DNA of 9,524 bases from DASZZX01 sp036260415 (GTDB taxonomy: Bacteria > Actinomycetota > Nitriliruptoria > Nitriliruptorales > JAHWKO01). The stretch is taken from the NCBI GenBank assembly GCA_036260415.1, contig DASZZX010000384.1, forward strand, positions 1 to 9,524, in the 5' to 3' direction. The translations under genes and the position numbers were made by a program. Numbering within the stretch: the stretch's first letter is position 1; every line of letters starts with the position of its first letter. Below are positions 1 through 7,630 of the stretch, one piece after another. The notes beneath the pieces were generated by a model. It had not been told where the DNA came from. It was given only the letters and a program-made list of their open reading frames with translations, and did no database searches.

Positions 1-734
1 GCGCCGGCCGCCCGCGCGGCCGCCACGAAGGGTGTGTCGGCCGGGCCGTACACCAGGTCGTACGCGACCTGGCCCGCATGCAGCTGCTGGAACGGGCCTG
101 GCAGCTCCTCTCCCTGCAGACCGAGCGGCGTGGCGTTGACCACCAGCACCGCCTCCGACACCGCGTCGGTCACCCAGCCTGCCTCGGCCAGGTCGATCGC
201 ACGCACGTCGGACGCCCCGCACCCCTCCGCGAGGGTCGCCAGTTCCTCGGCCGCCTCGAGTCGCCGCCCGACGAACGTGACCGGCGCGGCGAGCCGGCCG
301 AGCGCCACCGCGCACGCCCGCGCAGCGCCTCCGGTCCCCAGGACCACCGCGGGTACGCCGCTCGTCAATGCAGCGTCGTCGCGCAGCGCACGTCCCAACC
401 CCACCGCGTCGGTGTTGTCGCCCACGAGCCCGTCGGGACCCCACACCAGCGTGTTGACCGCGCCCACCAGCCGGGCCTCGTCGGTGAGCCGCCGGCACAA
501 CCGGACCACCTGCTGCTTGTGTGGCACGGTCACGTTGGCCCCCGCGGACCCCACGGCGGTGAGCGCCTCGACCACGGTGGCGAGCCGGTCCGGCGGGGTC
601 GGCAGGGCCAGGTACACGAGGTCCAGCGCCTGCTCGCGAAAGGCGGCGTTGTGCAGGACCGGCGACAGCGAGTGACGCACCGGCCAGCCGAGCAACGCGA
701 CCAGCCGCGTGGTCGCCGACGGCCAGGCGGTCAC
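1..734 (-). CDS. aroE: Shikimate dehydrogenase AroE, 3' end cut off by the window
   Basis: NADP-dependent reduction of 3-dehydroshikimate to shikimate in the cytoplasmic chorismate pathway. The first 244 residues are present; the family is usually about 270-285 residues, so roughly 30-40 C-terminal residues lie outside. Visible landmarks are the substrate-binding SLSP (residues 22-25), NVTVPHK with the catalytic lysine (67-73), NTD with the catalytic-site aspartate (107-109), the Rossmann loop GTGGAARA (133-140), NATPLG (200-205) and DLVYGPADTPF (226-236), a variant of the common D-x-x-YNP-x-x-T block. The start is taken as the GTG at 734-732, which overlaps the mltG stop in a GTGA junction and gives the expected distance to SLSP. 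The upstream Shine-Dalgarno is weak, so translational coupling to mltG is likely. The reading frame was translated by hand from the minus strand; it is open to position 1 with no frameshift. Confidence 0.95.
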   Translation of the reverse strand, partial: MTAWPSATTRLVALLGWPVRHSLSPVLHNAAFREQALDLVYLALPTPPDRLATVVEALTAVGSAGANVTVPHKQQVVRLCRRLTDEARLVGAVNTLVWGPDGLVGDNTDAVGLGRALRDDAALTSGVPAVVLGTGGAARACAVALGRLAAPVTFVGRRLEAAEELATLAEGCGASDVRAIDLAEAGWVTDAVSEAVLVVNATPLGLQGEELPGPFQQLHAGQVAYDLVYGPADTPFVAAARAAG

Positions 735-1873
735 CCGCCCGCCGGCCCGGCGGTGGGGGTGGGCGACGGACCGGTGGGCGTGGGGCGGGCAGGCGACGGG
801 CTGGCGGTGGCCTGCTCGCGCTGCAGCTGGCGGTACCTGGCCACGTTGCGCTGGTGCTCCTCGAACGTCGCAGCGAAGGCGTGGCGGCCCTCGAGGTCCT
901 TCTTCACGTAGAACAGGAAGTCGTTCTCGTCCGGCGTGAAGGCCGCCTCGATCGCCGCGCGGCCAGGCGCCGAGATCGGCGTGGGCGGCAGCCCCACGTT
1001 CCTGTAGAGGTTGTAGGGCGACTCGACCTCGAGGTAGGCGCCCCCCACCCGGCCGGTGTGCTCGCCGACCGCGTAGATGTTCGACGCGTCGACCTCGAGC
1101 GGTCGCTGCGCCTGCAGCCGGTTGAGGATCACACCGGCGATGGTGGGCCGCTCCTCGGCCACCCTGGCCTCCTCCTCCAGGAGGCTGGCCAGGATCAGGA
1201 CCTGGTAGCGGTCGAACCCGCGGGCGGCGGCCGCCGCGACCTGCTCGTCGGGGACGCCGTCGACCACCTTGACCAGCTGGTCGACCATGCGCTTGAGCAC
1301 GGCCTGCGGGGTCGCGCGGTCGTTGGCGAACTCGTAGGTCTCCGGGAACAGCAAGCCCTCGTAGGGTTCGCGCACCCCTTCCCCGAACGCGTCGAGCGGC
1401 GGCACCCAGCCGGGCACGCTCAGCTCCCCGCCGTCGAGCACGGCCCGGTACTCCTCGACGCTGAACGGCGTCGCCTCGGCCAGCCTGGCCAACGTCTGCT
1501 CGACCGTCAGCCCCTCGGGCACCGTGAAGCGGAACACGGCCGGGGACGAGGGCCCCGCGAGCAGGCGATCGATCGCCTGGTCGACGCTCATCCCGGTCTC
1601 CATCTCGTACGTGCCCGCCTGCAGTCCCCGGTCGAGGCCGCGGCTGCGCGCCTTCAGCCGGAAGGCCAACGCGGATCGCACCACGCCCTCGTCGGCGAGC
1701 TGGTCGGCGACCGTCGAGGCGCTGGCGCCCTGGGCCACGTCGATGGTGACGGCCTCGCCTCCGCCCGGGGCACCGGACAGCGACCAGCCCGCGTAGCCGA
1801 GCCCCACGCCGACCAGGATCCCCACGACGGCGAGGATGCCCACGACCGCCTTGGCCGCGCCGCTCAGGGCCAT
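731..1873 (-). CDS. mltG: Endolytic murein transglycosylase MltG (YceG family)
   Basis: Membrane-anchored lytic transglycosylase that cleaves nascent peptidoglycan and terminates glycan strands. The protein has 380 residues. A short cytoplasmic N-terminus leads into a membrane segment at about 9-30, a LysM-like region at about 40-107, EGLLFPETYEF at 172-182, and the catalytic region LASLLEEEA at 228-236, which holds the family's active-site glutamate. Downstream come EVDASNIYAVG and SPYNLYRNVGLPP, also family hallmarks. The last 25 or so residues are Pro/Ser/Thr-rich and look disordered. The frame stays open upstream to 2434, but that part runs through ruvX and resembles nothing. The start chosen is the ATG at 1873-1871, which has GGAGA at 1881-1885 and shares one base with the ruvX stop (TGATG). 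It overlaps aroE by 4 bases. Confidence in the function is high. Confidence 0.95.
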   Translation of the reverse strand: MALSGAAKAVVGILAVVGILVGVGLGYAGWSLSGAPGGGEAVTIDVAQGASASTVADQLADEGVVRSALAFRLKARSRGLDRGLQAGTYEMETGMSVDQAIDRLLAGPSSPAVFRFTVPEGLTVEQTLARLAEATPFSVEEYRAVLDGGELSVPGWVPPLDAFGEGVREPYEGLLFPETYEFANDRATPQAVLKRMVDQLVKVVDGVPDEQVAAAAARGFDRYQVLILASLLEEEARVAEERPTIAGVILNRLQAQRPLEVDASNIYAVGEHTGRVGGAYLEVESPYNLYRNVGLPPTPISAPGRAAIEAAFTPDENDFLFYVKKDLEGRHAFAATFEEHQRNVARYRQLQREQATASPSPARPTPTGPSPTPTAGPAGG

Positions 1874-2295
1874 CAGCGGCTCTCCGATCGGCGGGCGTCG
1901 AGGTACGTCTGGAGCAGGAGGGTAGCTGCCACCCTGTCGACGGCCTGCCGGCGCTCGCGCCGCCTGACGCGCTGTGCGAGCATGACACGTTCGGCCTCCA
2001 CGGTCGTGAACCGCTCGTCGCGCAGGTCCACGTCGAGGCCGTGCTCCGCCAGCAGCCGCGCGACCTCGCGGGCGCGCTGGGCGGGACGTCCTTCCCGTCC
2101 CGACAGCGCCCTGGGCAGCCCTACCACCACCGTGCCCGCGCCCTCCCGCTGCGCGACCGCGACCAGCCGGTCCACGATCGATGCCGGGTCGTCGGCGTCC
2201 GCGACGTGCAGGGTGGCGAGCGGGGTGGCCACGGTCGCGTCCGGGTCGCTGAGCGCTAGACCGATTCGGACGTCGCCGAGGTCGACGCCGAGCAC
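1873..2295 (-). CDS. ruvX: RuvX/YqgF family: putative Holliday junction resolvase or pre-16S rRNA nuclease
   Basis: RNase H-fold nuclease of 140 residues, the usual family length. Family members are linked to 5'-end maturation of 16S rRNA and have also been described as Holliday junction resolvases; the sequence does not separate these roles. Motifs are GVDLG with the first acidic residue D5, RIGLALSDP (10-18), VVVGLP (56-61), DERFTT with D93/E94 (93-98) and the C-terminal D119 followed by AATLLLQTYLD. The start is the GTG at 2295. Most homologues begin with an extra residue or more before LGVDLG, and the in-frame sequence just upstream reads RRR, so an unconventional start a little further up cannot be excluded. 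No strong Shine-Dalgarno is seen. The gene follows alaS after 38 bases and shares one base with mltG, the conserved actinobacterial order. Confidence 0.93.
   Translation of the reverse strand: MLGVDLGDVRIGLALSDPDATVATPLATLHVADADDPASIVDRLVAVAQREGAGTVVVGLPRALSGREGRPAQRAREVARLLAEHGLDVDLRDERFTTVEAERVMLAQRVRRRERRQAVDRVAATLLLQTYLDARRSESR
1881..1885 (-). promoter_or_regulatory. Ribosome binding site of mltG
   Basis: GGAGA on the minus strand lies seven bases before the ATG at 1873. It sits inside the last codons of ruvX and decides the mltG start against the much longer open frame upstream. Confidence 0.6.
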
Positions 2296-2333
2296 GCGGC
2301 GCCGCGCGTCGTCCTGCGGTGTGCGGTCGGCGA

Positions 2334-5042
2334 TCAGCTGGCCACCTTGCGGGCCTCGTCCGCGGCGACGCGCAGCGCCTCCGCCAACTTGCGTCCTTCG
2401 CGTCCGCCGGCCTGGGCCAGGTCGCCGCGGCCACCCGCTCCCCCGCCCACGACCTGGGCTGCCGGGTGGAGGATGGGGCGGGCCTCGACCCCCTCGTCAG
2501 CCAGATCAGGGGTCACGACGCCGACGAGCTGTGCGGTGCCCTCCGGCGTCTCGGTGCCCACGACGACCACGCCCCGGGTCGCGAGGTGGCCGCGGATCTC
2601 GAGGGCCAGCTGCCGCAGCTCGTCGGCGTCCACGTCCGCCACCTGGCGGCTGACCACCGCGAGGCCCCCCTGCCGCTGCGCCGCGGCTGCGATCTCGCGG
2701 GCCTCCTGAGCCAGGGAGGCCGAACGCGCGCGGGCGAGCTGGCGTTCGGCGTCACGCAGACGCTCCGTCAGCGCCTCGATGCGCGCGATGAGCTGGTCGG
2801 CCGGCACGTCGAGCAGACGCGCGGCCTCCTCGGCGATCAGCCGCTCGCGCGCCGCGTGGACGTACGCGTCCGCGCCTGTCAGCGCCTCGATGCGCCGCTG
2901 GTTGGCACCGATCGATTCCTCGCGGACGATCACCAGCCCACCGACGCGTGCGGCGGAGCGCACGTGGGTGCCTCCGCACAGCTCCTTGGAGTAGTCGCCG
3001 ATGGTGACCACCCGCACCTGCTGGCCGTACTTCTCGCCGAACAGGGCGATCGCCCCGGCGGCTCTGGCCTCGTCGATCGGCATGACGTCGGTGCGGACCG
3101 GGTGGTCTGCCAGCAGCCGGTCGTTGACCCAGGACTCGATCCGTTCGAGCTCGTCGCGCGGCACCTGCTCGAAGTGGGGGAAGTCGAAGCGCAGCCGCCC
3201 GGCCTCGACCAGCGACCCGGCCTGCTGGGCGTGGTCGCCCAGGATCTCCCGGACGGTGGCGTGCAGGATGTGCGTGGCGGAGTGGCTGCGCTCGGTGGCG
3301 TGGCGGCGACGCTCGTCGACCTGCGCGTGCACGTCCTGGCCCACGGCCACCTCGCCGGCCGCGACCCGGGTACGGTGGGCGACGACGCCCTCGATCGGCG
3401 ATCGTGTGTCGAGCACCTCCAAGCGTCCGGTGGCGGTCTGCAGCACGCCTCTGTCGCCGACCTGCCCGCCACCTTCCGGGTAGAAGGGCGTGACCGCCAG
3501 CACCACGTCGACCTCGTCGCCCTCTCCCGCCTCCCCGATCACGCCGTCCGGCGTCGCCATCGCCGCGAGGCGGGAGTCGGCCGCGGTGCGGTCGTAGCCG
3601 ACGAACTCGACCCCGCCGGCCGTCGCCGCCGCCTCACGGTAGACCTCCGCAGGAATCGCGGCGCCGTCTCGACGCAGCGCACGTCGGGCGCGCTCGCGCT
3701 GCGCCTCCATGAGACGGCCGAACTCGCTGCGATCGAGCGTGAGCCCGGCCTCCTCGATGATCTCCACGGTCAGGTCGATCGGGAAGCCGTAGGTGTCGTG
3801 CAGCTTGAAGGCGGTGCCTCCGGGCAGCGAACCCTCGCCGGCGTCGCGCGCCTCGGCGACCGCATCCTCCAGGATCTCGAGCCCCTGCCGGAGCGTGCGC
3901 TGGAAATCGGCCTCCTCGGCCCCGACCACCCTGGCGACCAGCTGTCGCTGAGCCTGCAGATCGGGGTAGCCGCCGGCCATCGTGGCGATCACCGCATCGA
4001 CCATCGCCGGCATGATCCCCATGTCGACCGGCCCGCCGACGTACCCGTCGCCGGGGACGTCGCGGCCGGTGTCGTCGCCGTCGCGGCCGGTGTCGCCACC
4101 GTCGCGGGCCACCAGCCGCGCGTGGCGCACGGCCCGCCGCAGCAGCCGTCGCAGCACGTAGCCGCGGCCCTCCTTGGAGGGCAGCACGCCGTCGGCGATC
4201 AGGAACGTGGCGGTGCGGGCGTGCTCGGCGATGACCCGCAGCGACACGTCGGTGTCGGGATCCTCGCCGTAGGCTCGGCCGGTCAGCTCCTGCGCCCGTT
4301 CCAGGATGGGTCCGAGCACGTCGGTCTCGTAGACGGTGGGGACGTCCTGCAGGAGCACCGCCATGCGCTCGAGTCCCATGCCGGTGTCGACGTTCTGCTT
4401 CGGCAGGTCTCCGAGGATCGCGCCGTCGTCGGCCATGAGGTACTGCATGAACACGAGGTTGTAGAACTCCAGGTAGCGCTCGTCGTCGACGGCGGGCCCG
4501 CCCTCGCGCCCGTGGTCGGGCCCGCGGTCGTAGTACAGCTCAGTGTTCGGTCCGCCCGGCCCGGCGACGTGCATCCACCAGAAGTTGTCCGCCCTCCCCA
4601 TGGCCTGGATGCGCTCGGACGGCACGTCGGTGTCGGTCGTCCAGATCTCGGGCGCCTCGTCGTCCTCCTCGAACGCCGTGACCCAGATGCGCTCGGGCTG
4701 CAGTCCGAACTCCTGGGTGGCCAGCTCCCACGCCCAGACGATCGCCGCGCGCTTGAAGTAGTCGCCGAACGAGAAGTTGCCGAGCATCTCGAAGAACGTC
4801 AGGTGACGGGTGGTGTGGCCAACGTTGTCGATGTCGGTGGTGCGGGCGCATTTCTGGTAGCTGCACCGCCGCGGACGGCCCGGGTCGGCGTCGCCGAGGA
4901 AGTACGGCTTGAACGGCACCATGCCGGCGGACGTGAGCAGCAGCGTCGGGTCGTTGGGGATCAGCGACGCCGACGGGAAACGCTCGTGGTCACGCTCCTC
5001 GAAGAAGCGCAGGAAGGTCTCCCGGATCGTGACGGCGTCCAC
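2334..5042 (-). CDS. alaS: Alanine-tRNA ligase AlaS
   Basis: Class II synthetase that charges tRNA-Ala with alanine and edits mischarged serine/glycine; cytoplasmic and essential. The protein has 902 residues, normal for bacterial AlaS. The catalytic domain begins at residue 1 (TIRETFLRFFEERDH, then TSAGMVPF at 37-44 and RHLTFFEMLGNFSFGDYFK, class II motifs 1 and 2). The editing domain carries the zinc ligands H587-xxx-H591 and C689-GGT-H693. A C-terminal DHHA1-type region ends with GGGAGGRGDLAQAGG. An acidic insert made of a 7-residue tandem repeat (RDGGDTG, RDGDDTG) lies at about residues 313-335 in the catalytic half. The start is GTG at 5042, giving the family-typical N-terminus; a weak GGGG-type Shine-Dalgarno precedes it. 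It follows the small membrane protein gene after 3 bases. No T-box leader was recognised upstream. Confidence 0.98.
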   Translation of the reverse strand: MDAVTIRETFLRFFEERDHERFPSASLIPNDPTLLLTSAGMVPFKPYFLGDADPGRPRRCSYQKCARTTDIDNVGHTTRHLTFFEMLGNFSFGDYFKRAAIVWAWELATQEFGLQPERIWVTAFEEDDEAPEIWTTDTDVPSERIQAMGRADNFWWMHVAGPGGPNTELYYDRGPDHGREGGPAVDDERYLEFYNLVFMQYLMADDGAILGDLPKQNVDTGMGLERMAVLLQDVPTVYETDVLGPILERAQELTGRAYGEDPDTDVSLRVIAEHARTATFLIADGVLPSKEGRGYVLRRLLRRAVRHARLVARDGGDTGRDGDDTGRDVPGDGYVGGPVDMGIMPAMVDAVIATMAGGYPDLQAQRQLVARVVGAEEADFQRTLRQGLEILEDAVAEARDAGEGSLPGGTAFKLHDTYGFPIDLTVEIIEEAGLTLDRSEFGRLMEAQRERARRALRRDGAAIPAEVYREAAATAGGVEFVGYDRTAADSRLAAMATPDGVIGEAGEGDEVDVVLAVTPFYPEGGGQVGDRGVLQTATGRLEVLDTRSPIEGVVAHRTRVAAGEVAVGQDVHAQVDERRRHATERSHSATHILHATVREILGDHAQQAGSLVEAGRLRFDFPHFEQVPRDELERIESWVNDRLLADHPVRTDVMPIDEARAAGAIALFGEKYGQQVRVVTIGDYSKELCGGTHVRSAARVGGLVIVREESIGANQRRIEALTGADAYVHAARERLIAEEAARLLDVPADQLIARIEALTERLRDAERQLARARSASLAQEAREIAAAAQRQGGLAVVSRQVADVDADELRQLALEIRGHLATRGVVVVGTETPEGTAQLVGVVTPDLADEGVEARPILHPAAQVVGGGAGGRGDLAQAGGREGRKLAEALRVAADEARKVAS
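4059..4100 (-). repeat. 21-bp tandem duplication inside alaS
   Basis: Two adjacent 21-bp units (4059-4079 and 4080-4100), followed by the start of a third, differ at two positions. They encode consecutive 7-residue units of the type RDGGDTG. The length is a multiple of three, so the alaS frame is kept. The insert falls between RRAVRHARLVA and the segment that in most homologues continues directly, so it probably forms a surface loop. Confidence 0.8.
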
Positions 5043-5045
5043 ACG

Positions 5046-5354
5046 TCACCCCGCCCGGCCGGCGTCACGTCGCGCCGCCACCTCCGCGGCGGTCGGCACG
5101 CCGAAGCGCGCTCGCAGCTCCTGCTCTTTCGCCGCGGCCGCGGCCGCGCCGGCCTCCCGCGCCACCTGAAGACGCTCGCGCCATCCCGGCCCGGCGCGGG
5201 ACGACCGTGCCCCGCGTCCAGCGGACGCGCGTCGCCGGCCCGGGCGCAGGCGGGCGGTGGCGCGGTCGAGTCGCCGCACGACGATGGCACCTACGACGAG
5301 CCCGATGCCGAGCCCGAAGAGCGTGAAGAAGATCAGCAGGAACAGCTTGCGCAT
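5046..5354 (-). CDS. Small single-pass membrane protein upstream of alaS
   Basis: A 102-residue protein of unknown function. Residues 3-27 form one strongly hydrophobic, glycine-containing membrane segment (LFLLIFFTLFGLGIGLVVGAIVV), followed by an Arg-rich stretch (about 28-60) and an alanine-rich, probably helical tail with many charged residues. The positive charge after the membrane segment suggests that the tail is cytoplasmic. In Streptomyces a small membrane-anchored protein (the DUF6167 type) occupies the same place between the DUF948 gene and alaS; position and architecture fit, but the sequence similarity cannot be judged by eye. The start is ATG at 5354 with AGGGAG at 5359-5364, four bases before it. 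The stop is 3 bases before alaS, so the two are almost certainly co-translated. No function is assigned. Confidence 0.8.
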   Translation of the reverse strand: MRKLFLLIFFTLFGLGIGLVVGAIVVRRLDRATARLRPGRRRASAGRGARSSRAGPGWRERLQVAREAGAAAAAAKEQELRARFGVPTAAEVAARRDAGRAG

Positions 5355-5358
5355 GTCG

Positions 5359-5364
5359 CTCCCT
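5359..5364 (-). promoter_or_regulatory. Ribosome binding site of the small membrane protein gene
   Basis: AGGGAG on the minus strand lies four bases before the ATG at 5354. It is one of the clearest Shine-Dalgarno sites in the window and supports this gene being real. Confidence 0.6.
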
Positions 5365-5423
5365 GGTCCGGTCGGACGGCGCCTCCAGCGGTCATCCGTC
5401 GCTCAAGCACGCCATGGCTCCAC

Positions 5424-5483
5424 GCGCCGTCGGCGGCGCGTCCCCCCACGCCACCCCTGTCCTCGTAGCGCCGTCGGCGGCGC
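5424..5483. repeat. Two identical 16-bp GC hairpins
   Basis: The palindromic 16-mer with arms GCGCCG and CGGCGC occurs at 5424-5439 and again at 5468-5483, 44 bp apart. On the minus strand both would form stem-loops in the leader upstream of the small membrane protein and alaS. The pair could slow or partly terminate transcription, or could simply be GC-rich repeats. Confidence 0.6.
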
Positions 5484-5490
5484 CTCCCCC

Positions 5491-5589
5491 ACGGGGCGGA
5501 CCGCTCTCAGCGCCCCGGCGCCAACTCGTCCCACCGCGGCCCCCGGTCACGCGTCCCTCACGGCACGGACGGCTCTCAGCGCCCCGGCG
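5491..5589. repeat. 30-bp imperfect direct repeat around the DUF948 stop codon
   Basis: Positions 5491-5520 and 5560-5589 match at 27 of 30 bases and are 69 bp apart, a multiple of three. The right copy encodes the C-terminus of the DUF948 protein; the left copy lies beyond its stop codon (5547-5549) in the same frame. The simplest reading is a local duplication of the gene's end. Confidence 0.7.
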
Positions 5590-5909
5590 GCACCGGCGGC
5601 GTACGCCGCCGCCTTGATCAGCGGGGTGGCGATGGTGACCTGCAGCACTCCCACCATCGAGTCGGCGCGCTGGGTGATCTGCTGCACGCCGGCGACGATG
5701 GCGTCCACACGGGCCAGCTCGACGTTGACGCCGCTGACCGTCTCGTTGATCCCACCGATCAGCGGCACGGTCTCCTCGGTGATGCCCTCCACCAGGTGTG
5801 CCAGCTCGGAGATGAGGCGGAACACGTTGAGCAGGACGACGCACACCACCAGGACGCCGAGACCGAAGAAGCCAGCCGCGATGACCGCCGCCCAGCTCGC
5901 ACCGCTCAC
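5547..5909 (-). CDS. DUF948-type membrane protein
   Basis: A 120-residue protein with one N-terminal membrane segment (about residues 6-30, AVIAAGFFGLGVLVVCVVLLNVF). A long predicted amphipathic helix follows (ISELAHLVEGITEETVPLIGGINETVSGVNVELARVDAIV in outline), then a second apolar stretch rich in alanine near the C-terminus. This matches the DUF948 family, whose members sit immediately upstream of alaS in many actinobacteria; the function is unknown. The heptad-like spacing of hydrophobic residues suggests a coiled coil. The start is GTG at 5909, which overlaps the rarA stop as GTGA and is preceded by a strong AGGAGG. The last codons contain one copy of a 30-bp direct repeat that recurs just past the stop. 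Confidence 0.85.
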   Translation of the reverse strand: MSGASWAAVIAAGFFGLGVLVVCVVLLNVFRLISELAHLVEGITEETVPLIGGINETVSGVNVELARVDAIVAGVQQITQRADSMVGVLQVTIATPLIKAAAYAAGAAGALRAVRAVRDA

Positions 5910-7609
5910 GTCGTCCCCTCCTGGTCCTGCTGCTCGTCCGGTGCCTCGCCCCGCCCAGCCGGCCCGACAGTCGCCTCACCAGTCGCTCGCCCGGAGCGAG
6001 TCTCCACCTGTGCCGCAACGCCGGTGGCGGTGTCCCGCCCCGCCCCTCCATCCGCGGCGGTCCCCGCCCGCGCCACAGCTTGGCCGGTCGCGGGCTGCTC
6101 CGGTCCCGCCGCCCGGCCGGTCGCCGACTCCTCCGCCCCCGCCGCGCGACTGGTCCCCGACTCCTGGTGTCCCCGTCCCCGGATGGCCGCGGACTCCTCC
6201 GCCTCCGGCGCTCGGGCGCCAGCAGGCTCCCCTCCCCGCCAGGCTCGGAGACGCTCGGCGACGAGGACTTCATCGCCGTGCTGCGTCGGCTCGTACAGGA
6301 CCTGGCCGACCAGCTCGTCCGGCAGGTACTGCTGTGCGACGTGGGCGCCAGCGTAGTCGTGCGGGTAGCGGTACCCGACCCCGTGGCCCAGCCTGAAGGC
6401 GCTCCGGTAGTGGGCGTCGCGCAGGTGCACGGGCACCGGTGCGTTGCCGGCCTCCTGGACGGCGGTGTCCGCTGCACCGAGCGCTCGCTTCACGCTGTCC
6501 GACTTCGGGGCGGTGGCGAGGGCGATCGCAGCCTGGGCGAGGTTGAAGCGGGCCTCGGGGAGCCCCACGCGGTCGAGGGCCTCGAAAGCCGCCACCGCTG
6601 TCGGCAGGGCGGTGTGGTCGGCCAGTCCGACGTCCTCGCTGGCGAAGATCACCATGCGACGGGCGAGGAAGCGCGGGTCCTGGCCTGCCTCCAGCATTCG
6701 GACCAGCCAGTAGACGGCCGCGTCGGGGTCGCTGCCGCGCAGGGACTTGATGAAAGCCGACACCTGGTCGTAGTGCTGGTCGGCGGCCTTGTCGTAGCGC
6801 AGCCGCCGCGACGCCAGCGCCGTGGCCACGTCGTCGATGTCCACGGTCTGCGGGGTGCCCTCTCCCGGCAGGTCGCGGGTCCCGGGTGCGACACCGCGCG
6901 CGGCTCCGCGGGTCGCCGCCTCGACCGCGGCCTCCAGCGTGACCAGCGCCGTGCGGGCGTCACCGTCGGCCGTTGCGACCAGGTGGCGCAGCGCTGCCTC
7001 CTCAAGCTGGACGCGACCCCCGTACCCGTGCTCGGGGTCGGTCAGGGCCCGCTGGACGATCGCGGTGACCGCCTCCTCGTCGAGCGGCTCGAGCCGGACG
7101 AGGAGGCAGCGCGACAGCAACGGGGCGTTGAGCTCGAAGAAGGGGTTCTCGGTGGTGGCACCGACCAGCGTCACCCAGCCGTTCTCCACCGCGGGCAACA
7201 GCGCGTCCTGCTGCGCCTTGTTGAACCGGTGGATCTCGTCGATGAACAGCAGGGTGCGGCGCCCCGTGGCCTGCCGACGCTCTCGGGCGCGTTCGATCAC
7301 CGCCCGCACGTCCTTCACCCCGGCGCTGACCGCCGACAGCTCCTCCCACGCGGCGGCGGTGGTGGCGGCCACGACCGCTGCCAGCGAGGTCTTGCCGCTG
7401 CCCGGCGGGCCCCACAGCACGATCGAGCTGAGCGCGTCCCGGGCGAGCAGGGTGCGCAGTGGGGTGCCGTCGCCGACGGCGTGCTCCTGGCCCACGAACT
7501 GGTCCAGGGAGCGCGGTCGCATGCGGGCTGCCAGCGGGGCGGTGGCGGGCGGCAACACGGACGGCCGGTCGGGATCGACCGCCGTGGGGTCGTCGAAGAG
7601 CCGCTCCAC
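5906..7609 (-). CDS. rarA: Replication-associated recombination protein A (RarA/MgsA), with extended C-terminus
   Basis: AAA+ ATPase of the clamp-loader clade that acts at stalled replication forks, in the cytoplasm with SSB and DNA. The 567 residues show PLAARMRPRSLDQFVGQ (25-41), Walker A GPPGSGKTS (67-75, K73), Walker B LLFIDE (119-124) followed by IHRFNK, sensor GATTENP (149-155) and the arginine-finger region LLSRC (163-167). The helical oligomerisation part follows, including SAFIKSLRGSDPDAAVYWL and the conserved YRYPHDY and QQYLP. Homologues end shortly after this, at about 430-450 residues. Here some 109 more residues (about 459-567) follow, rich in Ala, Gly, Glu and Arg with imperfect repeats such as ESATGRAAG, probably disordered. 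The start is GTG at 7609, fitting the family N-terminus; no clear Shine-Dalgarno precedes it. The gene heads the cluster and overlaps the DUF948 gene by 4 bases. Confidence 0.95.
   Translation of the reverse strand: MERLFDDPTAVDPDRPSVLPPATAPLAARMRPRSLDQFVGQEHAVGDGTPLRTLLARDALSSIVLWGPPGSGKTSLAAVVAATTAAAWEELSAVSAGVKDVRAVIERARERRQATGRRTLLFIDEIHRFNKAQQDALLPAVENGWVTLVGATTENPFFELNAPLLSRCLLVRLEPLDEEAVTAIVQRALTDPEHGYGGRVQLEEAALRHLVATADGDARTALVTLEAAVEAATRGAARGVAPGTRDLPGEGTPQTVDIDDVATALASRRLRYDKAADQHYDQVSAFIKSLRGSDPDAAVYWLVRMLEAGQDPRFLARRMVIFASEDVGLADHTALPTAVAAFEALDRVGLPEARFNLAQAAIALATAPKSDSVKRALGAADTAVQEAGNAPVPVHLRDAHYRSAFRLGHGVGYRYPHDYAGAHVAQQYLPDELVGQVLYEPTQHGDEVLVAERLRAWRGGEPAGARAPEAEESAAIRGRGHQESGTSRAAGAEESATGRAAGPEQPATGQAVARAGTAADGGAGRDTATGVAAQVETRSGRATGEATVGPAGRGEAPDEQQDQEGTT
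5914..5922 (-). promoter_or_regulatory. Ribosome binding site of the DUF948 gene
   Basis: AGGAGGGGA on the minus strand, with AGGAGG ending seven bases before the GTG at 5909. It lies inside the last codons of rarA and supports the overlapping start. Confidence 0.65.
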
Positions 7610-7630
7610 GGGGGGACCGTACCCGGGATC
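7610..7630. other. Short leader upstream of rarA
   Basis: Twenty-one bases between the rarA start and the 14-bp tandem array, containing the palindrome-like CCCGGGATCCCG. No recognisable Shine-Dalgarno or -10 box. If rarA has its own promoter, the 14-bp array lies in or next to it. Confidence 0.3.

Larger units (their letters stand above)
5355..5546 (-). other. 192-bp repeat-rich gap in the housekeeping cluster
   Basis: The only sizeable gap between rarA and aroE. It contains two identical 16-bp copies of GCGCCG-TCGG-CGGCGC at 5424-5439 and 5468-5483, each able to form a six-base GC stem with a four-base loop. It also holds one half of a direct repeat (5491-5520) whose other half (5560-5589) is in the 3' end of the DUF948 gene. 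No T-tract follows the stems, so calling them terminators is not justified. A promoter for the alaS part of the cluster could lie here, but I see no convincing -35/-10 pair. Confidence 0.55.

Noticed and set aside
1874..2434. N-terminal extension of MltG
   Set aside because: The frame is open, but it overlaps ruvX completely, has the composition of a shadow frame and would put the membrane anchor in mid-protein. The ATG at 1873 has a ribosome binding site.
854..2653. Long plus-strand open frame opposite mltG and ruvX
   Set aside because: No recognisable motifs, Arg/His-rich composition typical of antisense frames, and clear genes on the other strand.
2319..5468. Very long plus-strand open frame opposite alaS
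   Set aside because: It mirrors alaS and its neighbour, shows no family resemblance and is expected in high-GC DNA. The minus strand carries all AlaS motifs.
5424..5483. Intrinsic terminator
   Set aside because: The stems are short (6 bp) and no T-tract follows on the minus strand; the genes on both sides point the same way in a conserved cluster.
5355..5546. T-box or other riboswitch upstream of alaS
   Set aside because: No T-box core or specifier-type structure was recognised; the gap holds only GC-rich hairpins and repeats, and another gene lies between it and alaS.
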